Assembly: GCF_001995215.1 (NCBI RefSeq)
Contig: NZ_MUXN01000016.1
Span: 317,705 to 381,704 of the forward strand
Reading direction: 5' to 3'
DNA: 64,000 bases
DNA from: Amycolatopsis azurea DSM 43854
GTDB taxonomy: Bacteria > Actinomycetota > Actinomycetes > Mycobacteriales > Pseudonocardiaceae
The notes under the pieces are model-generated. The model was given only the letters and a program-made list of their open reading frames with translations, did not search any database and had not been told where the DNA came from. Shown one piece after another: positions 44,314 through 52,285 of this stretch. The translations under genes were made by a program, and so were the position numbers. Each line of letters opens with the position of its first letter. Position 1 is the stretch's first letter.

Positions 44314-44883
44314 ATGCTGACTCCAGCCGGCGAGCGTGTCCTGGCGGCCGCGACCGAGCTCTTCTACCGGGAGGGCCTGAACGCGGTGGGCGTCGCCGCC
44401 GTGGCAGAGGCCGCGGGCGTCACGAAAAAGACGCTGTACGCGTGCTTCGGGTCGAAAACGGAACTCACGCTCGCGTACCTGCGGCGACGGCACGACGTCT
44501 GGTGGGCGTACCTCGAAGAGCGGCTGGCCGGTGCCGACTCGCCCCGGGCGCTCGTGGTCTTCGACGCCTACATCGATCACCCGAAACTCGGCAGTGACAG
44601 GGGTTGCGCGTTCCTCAACGCGGCCGCCGAACTGCCCGCCGGGCATCCCGGGCTCGACGTGATCCGGCGGCACAAGGAGGCGGTCCGGGCGAAGTTCGCC
44701 GAACTCCTCCGAGAGGACGCCCCGGGCGCGGCCGATCCCGAGCGGCTCGCGGAGCAGCTCTTCCTCCTGTTGGAAGGCGCTGTCGCGCACACCGGCATCG
44801 ACGGGGACGCGCATCGGGTCACGCTCGCGAGGGAGATCGCGGAGATACTGATGAGGGATCCGCGCGAAGCAGGCACACGCTAG
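44314..44883 (+). CDS. TetR-family repressor
   Basis: A 189-residue regulator. The N-terminal helix-turn-helix is GERVLAAATELFYREGLNAVGVAAVAEAAGVTKKTLYACFGSKTELTLAYL; the C-terminal ligand domain is helical (AEQLFLLLEGAVAHTGIDG). ATG 44314 is preferred over an upstream start because it places the HTH at the usual distance from the N-terminus and leaves operator 2 just upstream. It probably represses itself and the divergent MFS gene. A histidine kinase follows after 9 bp, so the three signalling genes may be co-transcribed. Confidence 0.92.
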   Translation: MLTPAGERVLAAATELFYREGLNAVGVAAVAEAAGVTKKTLYACFGSKTELTLAYLRRRHDVWWAYLEERLAGADSPRALVVFDAYIDHPKLGSDRGCAFLNAAAELPAGHPGLDVIRRHKEAVRAKFAELLREDAPGAADPERLAEQLFLLLEGAVAHTGIDGDAHRVTLAREIAEILMRDPREAGTR

Positions 44884-44892
44884 AAAGAGCGC

Positions 44893-46122
44893 ATGCGACT
44901 TTTCGGCCCGCTCGTGGACCGGGCGACCTACCGCCGGTGGGTGTACTTCATCCTCGGCGGCGCCCTCAGCGTGCCGTACCTGCTCTTCGCCGCCATCGTG
45001 GTGCCGTCGCTGCTGCCCCTTGTCGTGACGATGGGGCGCGGGATCGTCATCGCGATGATCACCGTCGTCCTGGTGGTGATCGCGTCGTCGTTCCTCCCCG
45101 CCGTCCGGGTGCTGGAAGGCGCGGCCGTCCGGGAACTGCTGGACGATCCGGTGCCCGGGGTGACGTTCGGGCCCGCGGGGAGCTGGCCCGTCCGGCTGCG
45201 GTCGAGCGCGATGTTCCTGCTGCACGTGGCCACCGGCTGTGTCGTCAGCCTGGTGAGCCTGCTCGTCCCGGTCGCCTTCGGCTTCTCGGTCGCGGCGCCG
45301 TTCACCGGCCGGATAGCGCTGTCCACAGAGGACCCGATCACGGTGCCGAAAGGCTGGGCGAGCGCCTGGATCCCGGCGGCGTTCCTGCTCGGCCTCGTCG
45401 CGCTGGCGTACGCCGTCTGGATCGCCGGAGCGCTGCTGACCCGCTGTGCCAAGAGCCTGCTGGGGATCTCGGCCGCCGAACGGATCGCCCAGCTGGAGAA
45501 GCGCACCGAACAACTCGCCGAACGCAACCGGCTCGCGCGGGAACTGCACGACTCGGTCGGCCACGCGCTGAGCGTCGTGACCATCCAGGCGGGGGCCGCG
45601 CGCCGGACCCTGCGGTCGGATCCGGAGTTCACCGAGCAGGCGCTCACCGCGATCGAGGACTCGGCCCGTGCCGCGCTGGACGACCTGGACCACGTGCTCG
45701 GGCTGCTGCGCGAGGAGGCGTCGTCGCGGGCGCCGCAGTCGGGACTGACGGAACTGTCCGCGCTGGTCGAGGCCACGCGGCTGGCCGGCGCCGAGGTGAC
45801 GGCGGAGGTGCGGGGGGACCCGGCGTCGGTCCCGCCGGTCGTCTCCCGTGAGGCGTATCGGATCTTGCAGGAATGCCTGACGAACGCGTTGCGGCACGCC
45901 GGTAAGGTGCCGGTGACGGTGCACGTCGAAGCCGAAGCGGAGCTGCTGCGGTTGCGGGTGGCCAACCCGCTCGGCACCGCGGCACCGTCACGGGATGGGG
46001 GCGGCCGGGGGCTGCGGGGAATGACGGAACGGGTGGAAGTGCTCGGGGGCACGATCACCGCGGGCCGGGCGGACGGATGCTGGAAGGTCGAGGTGGCGGT
46101 GCCATGGGGGAAACGGCGATGA
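44893..46122 (+). CDS. Sensor histidine kinase (NarL/DesK-like)
   Basis: A 409-residue membrane kinase. Four to five membrane helices lie at about residues 18-185. A coiled linker leads to HisKA_3 with the phospho-acceptor His219 in ARELHDSVGHALSVVTIQAG, and the ATPase N-box is ILQECLTNALRHAG. The response regulator gene overlaps the stop by 4 bp (ATGA). The signal is unknown; kinases of this type often sense envelope stress or cell-wall antibiotics, and the adjacent beta-lactamase-like gene is consistent with that but is not proof. Confidence 0.92.
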   Translation: MRLFGPLVDRATYRRWVYFILGGALSVPYLLFAAIVVPSLLPLVVTMGRGIVIAMITVVLVVIASSFLPAVRVLEGAAVRELLDDPVPGVTFGPAGSWPVRLRSSAMFLLHVATGCVVSLVSLLVPVAFGFSVAAPFTGRIALSTEDPITVPKGWASAWIPAAFLLGLVALAYAVWIAGALLTRCAKSLLGISAAERIAQLEKRTEQLAERNRLARELHDSVGHALSVVTIQAGAARRTLRSDPEFTEQALTAIEDSARAALDDLDHVLGLLREEASSRAPQSGLTELSALVEATRLAGAEVTAEVRGDPASVPPVVSREAYRILQECLTNALRHAGKVPVTVHVEAEAELLRLRVANPLGTAAPSRDGGGRGLRGMTERVEVLGGTITAGRADGCWKVEVAVPWGKRR

Positions 46123-46772
46123 GCATCGGGGTGCTGCTGGTCGACGACGAACAGCTGATCCGGGCGGGACTGCGGGCGATCGTCGCCTCCGAACCCGATC
46201 TGGAGGTCGTGGGCGAGGCGGCCGACGGCGCCGAGGTGCCCGGTCTGGTCTCGCGGTTCCGGCCCGACGTCGTGCTGATGGACGTCCGGATGCCGTCGGT
46301 CGACGGGATCCGCGCGACCGCTCATCTGAGGTCCACCATGGACAATCCGCCGAAGGTGATCGTGGTGACCACCTTCGAGAACGACGACTACGTCTACGAC
46401 GCCCTGCTCGCCGGCGCCAGCGGCTTCCTGCTGAAGCGGGCTCGGCCCGAGGAGATCGTCGCGGCGATCCGGACGGTGGCGGCGGGGGAGTCTCTGCTGT
46501 TCCCGGCCGCGATCCGGCGGCTGGCCGCGCAGCAGGCGCGCCGGGGCCCGCAGGACGGTCTCGACGGCGCCGGCCTCACCGAACGCGAACGCGAGGTGCT
46601 GCGGCTGATGGCCGCTGGACTGTCCAATGTGGAGATCGCCGGGGAGCTGTACCTCGGTGTGCAGACGGTGAAGACGCATGTCGGGAACATTCTCGCGAAA
46701 CTCGGCGCGAGGGACCGGACGCAAGCGGTGATCAAGGCCTACGACACCGGATTCGTCACACCGGCGGGCTGA
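46119..46772 (+). CDS. LuxR/NarL-family response regulator
   Basis: A 217-residue response regulator. The receiver domain has the acidic pair near residues 9-10, the phospho-acceptor Asp55 (VVLMDVRMP) and Lys in FLLKRARPEEI. The C-terminal LuxR HTH is LTEREREVLRLMAAGLSNVEIAGELYLGVQTVKTHVGNILAKLGARDR. ATG 46119 overlaps the kinase stop; the frame's longer upstream reading lies inside the kinase gene. It is followed 18 bp later by the beta-lactamase-like gene. Confidence 0.95.
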   Translation: MSIGVLLVDDEQLIRAGLRAIVASEPDLEVVGEAADGAEVPGLVSRFRPDVVLMDVRMPSVDGIRATAHLRSTMDNPPKVIVVTTFENDDYVYDALLAGASGFLLKRARPEEIVAAIRTVAAGESLLFPAAIRRLAAQQARRGPQDGLDGAGLTEREREVLRLMAAGLSNVEIAGELYLGVQTVKTHVGNILAKLGARDRTQAVIKAYDTGFVTPAG

Positions 46773-46790
46773 AAGCGGTAGGGTTCCGGA

Positions 46791-47828
46791 GTGGACACGA
46801 ACGTCAACCGCCGTCGCGTGCTGGGGCTGGGAACGGTCGCCGCCGCGGGCGCGGTACTCGGGACAACGCAGATCGCCCAGGCCGCCGAAGAGTCCGAAAT
46901 CGACACGCCTTCCGCTGATGCCTCGGCCGCCGCGCGCCGGATTTCCCAGGTGTACGCCCGGGAAACCGCGAAGGCGGGCGGTACTTGGTCGTCGTACGTC
47001 AGCGTCGCAGACACCGCCGGGAACCTGATCCCCGCCGTCTCCGAGCGGGCCGACGAGGTGGTCGAGGCCTACAGCGTCAACAAGATCGCGGTCGCCACCG
47101 CGGTACTCGACAAGATCGACCGCGGACTGCTCACTTTGGACCAGCGCGTCGACGTCACAGCCGACATCGTCATCAAGGACACCGACGGCATCTTCGGCCT
47201 CGACGGCGCGTACCCGAGTTCGGTGACCCTCGGGCACGCGATGGCCGCGCTGCTGACGCTGTCCGACAACACCGCCGTCCGCCTGTGCGGGCTGGTCGTC
47301 CCCGCCGCCGAGGTCAACGAGATCCTGCGCGGCAAGGGATTCGTGCACACCCAGGTCGTCCCGGTGGCGAACCCGAACCGGTTCTTCCTCGGCAGGACGA
47401 CCCCGGCCGAAACGCATACGCTGCTGCGGAAACTGGTCGGTGGGACGCTGCTTTCGGCGAAGTCCACCGAGTACCTGCTGAACATCCTGCGTTCGCTGAG
47501 CGCGTTCACCGACGGCGTGCGCCTCGACCTGACCTCGGCCGAGCGGCTGCGGGTCGCCACGAAGGCGGGCTGGTTCAAGGACGGCCGCAACGAGGCGGGC
47601 GTGATGTTCAGCGCCGACGGCAAGCCGATCCTGACCTACTCGCTGTTCGCGTCCGGTGAGTTCGCGGGCGACCCGGCGGTCAACAAGGACGACTACGCCT
47701 CGACGCATCCGGCGCTGAGGGCGCGGACGAAGCTCGGGAAGACGATGTTCCGGTCGGTCGAGAAGCTGACGGCCACCACCGCCCGGACCTACGCGGCCGC
47801 TCCGTACCGGGCCTCCAACGGCGGCTGA
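46791..47828 (+). CDS. Tat-exported class A beta-lactamase-like serine hydrolase
   Basis: A 345-residue secreted protein. The N-terminus has a twin-arginine signal (NRRRVLGLG) and an Ala-rich h-region ending near AQAAEE. The serine beta-lactamase/DD-peptidase motifs are present: Ser95-x-x-Lys98 (YSVNK), Ser158-Asp-Asn (LSDN), and KAG near residue 252 (the KTG position). Class A members also need a Glu in the omega loop, which I could not place with certainty, so activity as a lactamase versus another penicillin-recognising hydrolase is open. The GTG start lies 18 bp after the response regulator. Confidence 0.83.
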   Translation: MDTNVNRRRVLGLGTVAAAGAVLGTTQIAQAAEESEIDTPSADASAAARRISQVYARETAKAGGTWSSYVSVADTAGNLIPAVSERADEVVEAYSVNKIAVATAVLDKIDRGLLTLDQRVDVTADIVIKDTDGIFGLDGAYPSSVTLGHAMAALLTLSDNTAVRLCGLVVPAAEVNEILRGKGFVHTQVVPVANPNRFFLGRTTPAETHTLLRKLVGGTLLSAKSTEYLLNILRSLSAFTDGVRLDLTSAERLRVATKAGWFKDGRNEAGVMFSADGKPILTYSLFASGEFAGDPAVNKDDYASTHPALRARTKLGKTMFRSVEKLTATTARTYAAAPYRASNGG

Positions 47829-47902
47829 AGGACGCTTTCCCCGCATAGGACGAGGCGAAGGGCGCTTTCCCTGCATCTCATGCGGGGAAAGCGCCCTTCA
47901 GC
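47824..47902. repeat. Three-unit CTGAAGG...CTTTC element (family C, copy 3)
   Basis: Two direct units (47824-47845 and about 47854-47875) and one inverted unit (47881-47902); the outer arms pair over 22 bp with one mismatch. The TGA stop of the upstream hydrolase (47826-47828) lies in the first CTGAAGG. The cysNC stop follows directly on the minus strand, so the element exactly fills the gap between convergent genes. Confidence 0.75.
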
Positions 47903-49731
47903 TACTCCAAGGCGGCGAGGATCAGCGCGGCCATCGCGGCGGGGTCCCCGTTTTCCGGGCGCAGCACCAGATCCGGGCTCTCCGGTCGCTCGTAGGGAGC
48001 GTCCACCCCGGTGAAGCCGCTGATCTCGCCCGCCCTCGCCTTCGCGTACATCCCCTTGGGGTCGCGGTCTTCGCAGACCTCGAGCGGGGTGTCGACGAAG
48101 ATCTCCAGGAACGGCAACCCGGCCGCCTCGTGCGCGGCGCGGGCGAGTTCGCGGTCGGCCTGATACGGGCTGATCAGGGACACCACCGACACCACGCCCG
48201 CGTCGGCGAACAGCTTCGCGACCTCCGCGACACGCCGGACGTTCTCGGCGCGATCGACGGGGCTGAAGCCGAGGTTCCCGTTGAGCCCGTGCCGGAGATT
48301 GTCGCCGTCCAGCAGATACGCGGGCCGCCCGGACGCCACCAGCCGCCGCTCAAGTTCCACGGCCACGCTCGACTTCCCGGACGCGGAAAGCCCGGTGAGC
48401 CAGACGGTGAGCCCGCGGGTCGGACGTTCCGCCCTGGTGACCGCGGCGGTGTGCCAGACGACGTTCGACGCCGTCACGCTCGGGCCGGTGATCATGCCCG
48501 CCGCGACCGTCGCTCCGGAATGCTCGTCGACGAGGAGGAAACCGCCGGTGGACCGGTTGCGGCGGTAGGAGTCGAACAGCAGCGGCTGCCGGGCGCGCAG
48601 CCGGATCCGGCCGATCTCATTGAGGGACAACGCTTTCGCGGTCTCGTCACGGTGCAGGCTGGTGACGTCGAGCCGGTAGTCCAGGTCGCGGACCTCGGCC
48701 TTGGTCTCCCGGGTGGTGTGCCGCACGACGTACTGCGAACCGGGCTTCAGCGTGTCCTGCTCGGAGAACCAGCACACCATCGCGTCGACGTCCCGGCTGG
48801 TGTGCGGCCGGTTGCCGGGGCGGCAGATCAGGTCGCCGCGTCCTAGGTCGAGGTCGTCGTCGAGTTCGATCGTGACGGCCTGCGACGCGAAGGCTTCGGT
48901 GATCGCGGTGCCGCCCGGCCCCCAGATCGCGCGCACCGTCGTGGTGAAGCCGGACGGCAGCACGGCGACCTCGTCGCCGGGTTTGAACACCCCGCCCGCG
49001 ACGGTGCCCGCGTACCCGCGGAAATCGCGGCTGTGCTCCCGGATCACGTACTGCACCGGGAATCGCGCGTCGATGAGGTTGCGATCCGACGCCACGTGGA
49101 CCTGTTCGAGGTGATGCAGCAGGGAAGTGCCTTCGTACCAAGGCATACTGGCACCCCGGTGCACGACGTTGTCGCCGTGCAGCGCCGACATCGGCACGAA
49201 GGTCAGGTCGTGCACCTGGAGCTTCATGGCGAAGCGCCGGAAGTCCTCGCGGATCTCCTCGAAGCGTTCCTGCGACCAGTCGACCAGGTCCATCTTGTTG
49301 ACGCACAACACCAGATGCGGGATTCCCAGCAGGCTCGCCAGGAACGCGTGCCGCCGCGACTGTTCGAGCACGCCCTTGCGGGCGTCGATCAGGATCAGCG
49401 CGAGGTCCGCCGTGGACGCCCCGGTGACCATGTTCCGGGTGTACTGCACGTGTCCCGGCGTGTCGGCGATGATGAACTTCCGCCGCGGCGTCGCGAAGTA
49501 CCGGTGGGCGACGTCGATCGTGATGCCCTGTTCGCGTTCGGCGCGCAGGCCGTCGGTCAGCAGCGCGAGGTTCGGATACGCCTCGCCGCGGTCGCGGCTG
49601 GTGCGTTCGATGGCTTCGAGCTGATCGGTGAACACCGTCTTCGAATCGAACAACAGGCGGCCGATGAGAGTCGACTTCCCGTCGTCGACGCTGCCCGCGG
49701 TCGCGAGCCGGACCAGCTGTGAAGCGCCCAT
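47902..49731 (-). CDS. cysNC: CysNC: sulfate adenylyltransferase subunit 1 fused to APS kinase
   Basis: A 609-residue bifunctional enzyme. Residues 1 to about 430 are the CysN GTPase: P-loop GSVDDGKSTLIGRLLFDSK, DTPGHVQYTRNM and NKMD, with the EF-Tu-like domains. From about 437 the APS kinase domain starts with WLTGLSASGKSSVAVELERR. Together with CysD it makes APS and then PAPS. Its ATG shares a base with the cysD TGA. The fusion is common in actinobacteria. No cysH or sulfite reductase gene is nearby, so the PAPS may serve sulfation. Confidence 0.95.
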   Translation of the reverse strand: MGASQLVRLATAGSVDDGKSTLIGRLLFDSKTVFTDQLEAIERTSRDRGEAYPNLALLTDGLRAEREQGITIDVAHRYFATPRRKFIIADTPGHVQYTRNMVTGASTADLALILIDARKGVLEQSRRHAFLASLLGIPHLVLCVNKMDLVDWSQERFEEIREDFRRFAMKLQVHDLTFVPMSALHGDNVVHRGASMPWYEGTSLLHHLEQVHVASDRNLIDARFPVQYVIREHSRDFRGYAGTVAGGVFKPGDEVAVLPSGFTTTVRAIWGPGGTAITEAFASQAVTIELDDDLDLGRGDLICRPGNRPHTSRDVDAMVCWFSEQDTLKPGSQYVVRHTTRETKAEVRDLDYRLDVTSLHRDETAKALSLNEIGRIRLRARQPLLFDSYRRNRSTGGFLLVDEHSGATVAAGMITGPSVTASNVVWHTAAVTRAERPTRGLTVWLTGLSASGKSSVAVELERRLVASGRPAYLLDGDNLRHGLNGNLGFSPVDRAENVRRVAEVAKLFADAGVVSVVSLISPYQADRELARAAHEAAGLPFLEIFVDTPLEVCEDRDPKGMYAKARAGEISGFTGVDAPYERPESPDLVLRPENGDPAAMAALILAALE

Positions 49732-50639
49732 CAGAAGTAGCCTTCCTTCTTCCGGTCTTCCATGCCCGCCTCGGAGATCCGGTCGTCGGCGCGGGTGGCG
49801 CCGCGTTCGGTGAGCCTGCTGACCGCCACCTCGGCGACCACTTCACCGGGTGAGGTCGCCGTCGACTCGACGCAGCCGGTGCAGGTCGCGTCGCCGACGG
49901 TGCGGAAGCGAACCGTTGCCTCGTAAGGGCTTTCGCCTTCGCTCAAGGTGAGGAAGCGAGTGTGCGCGAGCAGCATCCCGTCCCGTTGGACGACCGGGCG
50001 CCGGTGCGAGTAGTAGATCGAAGGCAGGTCGACGTCCTCGGCCTCGATGTACTGCCAGATGTCGAGTTCGGTCCAGTTCGACAGCGGGAAGACGCGGATG
50101 TGCTCGCCCTTGCGATGTCTGCCGTTGTAGAGATCCCAGAGCTCCGGCCGCTGATTGCGCGGATCCCACTGGCCGAACTCGTCGCGGAAGCTGAACACGC
50201 GTTCCTTGGCGCGGGCCTTCTCCTCGTCGCGCCGGGCGCCGCCGAAGACGGCGTCGAAGGAATGCTCGCGGATCCCGCGCAGCAGGGCGGCGGTCTGGAG
50301 ACGGTTGCGGCCGGCCTTCGGGTCTTCGACGACCCGGCCCGCGTCGATGTCGTCTTGGACGCTGGTCACGACGAGCCGGAGCCCGTACGTGTCGACCGTG
50401 CGGTCCCGGAACTCGATCACTTCGTCGAAGTTGTGCCCGGTGTCGACGTGCATCACCGGGAACGGTGGTGGTGACGGCCAGAACGCCTTGGCCGCCACGT
50501 GGAGCATCACCATCGAGTCCTTGCCGCCGGAGAACAGCAGCACCGGTCGTTCGAAGGTCGCCGCGACCTCGCGGAAGATGTGCACGGCTTCGGCTTCGAG
50601 TGCTTCGAGATGGGTGAGCTCGTAGGTCGGCGACGCCAT
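49731..50639 (-). CDS. cysD: Sulfate adenylyltransferase subunit 2
   Basis: A 302-residue PP-loop ATP sulfurylase subunit. The ATP pyrophosphatase motif LLFSGGKDSMVMLHVA is at residue about 36, MHVDTGHNFDEVIEFRD follows, and the C-terminus SEAGMEDRKKEGYF is characteristic of CysD. It activates sulfate to APS. Its start is 31 bp from a TAGAAC-N2-GTTCT palindrome shared with the divergent gene. It overlaps cysNC. Confidence 0.95.
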   Translation of the reverse strand: MASPTYELTHLEALEAEAVHIFREVAATFERPVLLFSGGKDSMVMLHVAAKAFWPSPPPFPVMHVDTGHNFDEVIEFRDRTVDTYGLRLVVTSVQDDIDAGRVVEDPKAGRNRLQTAALLRGIREHSFDAVFGGARRDEEKARAKERVFSFRDEFGQWDPRNQRPELWDLYNGRHRKGEHIRVFPLSNWTELDIWQYIEAEDVDLPSIYYSHRRPVVQRDGMLLAHTRFLTLSEGESPYEATVRFRTVGDATCTGCVESTATSPGEVVAEVAVSRLTERGATRADDRISEAGMEDRKKEGYF

Positions 50640-50669
50640 CGTGACCTCCGTGGTTCGAGATCAGAAAAG

Positions 50670-50683
50670 TAGAACAGGTTCTT
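50670..50683. promoter_or_regulatory. KstR-like palindrome between cysD and the SnoaL-like gene
   Basis: TAGAACAGGTTCTT is a 12-bp perfect palindrome (AGAAC-AG-GTTCT) and fits the KstR consensus TNNAACNNGTTNNA except for the final base. It is placed about 30 bp from the cysD start and 34 bp from the SnoaL-like start, so a bound repressor could control both. Confidence 0.55.
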
Positions 50684-50716
50684 GTGATTGGTCAAGGGGA
50701 GGAGGACGCTGTCGGC

Positions 50717-51184
50717 ATGGACCTGGTCGCGCTCGAAGAGATCCGTCGCCTCAAAGCCCGCTACCTCCGCTGTCTCGACCTCAAGCTGTGGGACGAGATG
50801 GGCGGGACCCTGACGACCGACGCGCACGCGCGCTTCGGCACGCCGTCCTACGGCGAACCGCTGGCCTTCGAAGGGCGGGACGCGATCATCGGGTTCTTCC
50901 GGAACGCCGTCGGCCTCGGTGTCACCACGGTGCATTTCGCCGGGCAGCCGGAGATCGACGTCGACGGCGACACCGCGACGGGCACGTGGCTGATGCGGGA
51001 CAAGGTGATCGTGCCCGAGCACCGGGTGGTGATCGAGGGCGCGGCGTACTACGAGGACACCTACCGGCGGGTGGACGGCGCGTGGTTGACCGCGTCGACC
51101 CAGTACGACCGGCTGTACGAAACGATGATGTCGACCGCCGACCTGTCCAGCTTCAAGCTCACCGCGAACCGCTGGTCCTCCTGA
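50717..51184 (+). CDS. SnoaL-like (NTF2-fold) protein
   Basis: A 155-residue small alpha+beta barrel protein of the SnoaL_4 type. It starts MDLVALEEIRRLKARYLRCLDLKLWDEM, contains the ATGTWLMRDKV strand and the AYYEDTYRRVDGAWLTASTQYDRLYE C-terminal sheet. NTF2-fold proteins of this type include ketosteroid-isomerase- and dehydratase-like enzymes; no catalytic assignment is possible here. ATG 50717 follows GGGGAGGAGG by about 12 bp; GTG 50684 would be 11 residues longer and lacks a ribosome site. Confidence 0.8.
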   Translation: MDLVALEEIRRLKARYLRCLDLKLWDEMGGTLTTDAHARFGTPSYGEPLAFEGRDAIIGFFRNAVGLGVTTVHFAGQPEIDVDGDTATGTWLMRDKVIVPEHRVVIEGAAYYEDTYRRVDGAWLTASTQYDRLYETMMSTADLSSFKLTANRWSS

Positions 51185-51329
51185 CCCGCATTTCGTCCTC
51201 TAAATGCGGTCCTTGCGCGGCTCGCTGAGTGTCCCCAATGCGGCATTGGGGGCACTCAGCGTCCCTAATGTGGCATTGGGGACATCGGGTGGCGCGGGCA
51301 ACTACCGCGTTCAGAGGACTAAACGCGGG
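51185..51329. repeat. Nested palindromic repeats (family D containing family E)
   Basis: Outer arms 51185-51210 and 51304-51329 pair with a few mismatches (GTCCTCTAAATGCGG words). Inside lie GCTGAGTGTCCCCAATGC with its partner (51224-51241 with 51243-51260, one mismatch) and a further CCCTAATG/CATTGGGG pair (51261-51282). The right outer arm also codes the last residues and TGA stop (51311-51313) of the IclR gene. Confidence 0.72.
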
Positions 51330-52198
51330 GGGCGGCGGCCGCCGGATTCGGCGGTGACGGCGTCGGCGGTGGCGACCAGTGCCGCGCCCCGCCGCGCGAT
51401 CTCGGCGCCGGTGATCGGCTCGCCGACCGACAGCGTGAGCACCAGTTCCTGCCTGCCCGAAGCGTCGAACGTCGGCGCGGCGAGCAGGCTCACCGCGTGC
51501 TTGTGGCGCGGCTCCAGATCGGCGCCGAGGTAGACGCGTTCGCCGAGACTCGACACGAGCTCGCCCACCAGACCCCGCACTTCGGGCGGCAGTTCCTCCG
51601 CGCCGACGCCGGCCATCAGCGCGTAGAGCCGTCGTCCGGCGGAGGTCAGGCTCTCCACCAGGTAGCCGTGCTCGCGGCATTCGGCGACGACGCGACGCAG
51701 GTGCGCCTCGTCCAGCCGCACCGGCACCGCCGGGGGTTTGGCGAGCCACGCGTCGAACGTCGCGTCGGCATCCCACAGCACGTACATCAGGCCGACCGGC
51801 GGCGCGAACGGGTAGGTCTCGCCGAGTTTGACCCGACCGGGCCCGGCGCTCTGCAGCATCAAGATCCGGTCCCCGACGACGGCCGACGCCGTGCACGTGG
51901 CGGCGTATCGCCTGCTCAGGTCCTCCAGATGCCGTCGCGCGACCTCGCTCGCACCGAAACCCTCACTCGCGACGCGGCCCGCGGCGACCATCGCCGGACC
52001 GAGCCGGTAGGTGACCGGGCCGGGATCCCGGACCAGGTAGCCGCCCGCGGCCAGCTCGGTCACGATGCCGAGACAGGTCGGTTTGGCCAGGTCCAGTTCG
52101 CGCGCGAGTTCCGACAGGCCGAAGCGACGGCCGGGGTGCGCGGCGAAGAAGTCCAGCAGCCGCACGACTCGCTCGGTGGGCGGGGAACGTCGGGTCAT
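51311..52198 (-). CDS. IclR-family transcriptional regulator
   Basis: A 295-residue IclR protein. The winged helix is in the first ~65 residues (RVVRLLDFFAAHPGRRFGLSELARELDLAKPTCLGIVTELAAGGYL), followed by the effector domain ending with the GERVYLGADLEP and SVGEPITGAEIA segments. It is divergent from the DUF1214-like/SDR/sulfotransferase operon, 87 bp away, and the likely regulator of it. The ligand is unknown; steroid or aromatic compounds are frequent for this family. Its last codons lie in a repeat, so the C-terminus may differ between relatives. Confidence 0.9.
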   Translation of the reverse strand: MTRRSPPTERVVRLLDFFAAHPGRRFGLSELARELDLAKPTCLGIVTELAAGGYLVRDPGPVTYRLGPAMVAAGRVASEGFGASEVARRHLEDLSRRYAATCTASAVVGDRILMLQSAGPGRVKLGETYPFAPPVGLMYVLWDADATFDAWLAKPPAVPVRLDEAHLRRVVAECREHGYLVESLTSAGRRLYALMAGVGAEELPPEVRGLVGELVSSLGERVYLGADLEPRHKHAVSLLAAPTFDASGRQELVLTLSVGEPITGAEIARRGAALVATADAVTAESGGRRPPRLVL

Positions 52199-52209
52199 TG
52201 ACCCATCCT

Positions 52210-52223
52210 TAGAACGCGTTCTA
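52210..52223. promoter_or_regulatory. KstR-like palindrome upstream of the sulfotransferase operon
   Basis: TAGAACGCGTTCTA is a perfect 14-bp palindrome that fits TNNAACNNGTTNNA at every fixed position. It lies 12 bp from the IclR start codon and 63 bp before the DUF1214-like start. A near-identical site is at 50670. Confidence 0.66.
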
Positions 52224-52240
52224 GTCTGATGTCACGAAGA

Positions 52241-52259
52241 ACGTACCAAGCCGGTACGT
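52241..52259. promoter_or_regulatory. Second inverted repeat upstream of the operon
   Basis: ACGTACC-AAGCC-GGTACGT is a perfect 7-bp inverted repeat with a 5-bp spacer, 27 bp before the operon's first gene. It is a plausible site for the divergent IclR regulator, distinct from the KstR-like site. Confidence 0.5.
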
Positions 52260-52285
52260 ATTTGTACCAGCATGAGGAGTCGCCG

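Noticed and set aside
44928..47876. A minus-strand frame of 982 residues under the kinase, response regulator and hydrolase genes
   Set aside because: It is antisense to three well-supported genes and its sequence is Arg/Gly-rich shadow coding, typical of GC-rich DNA.
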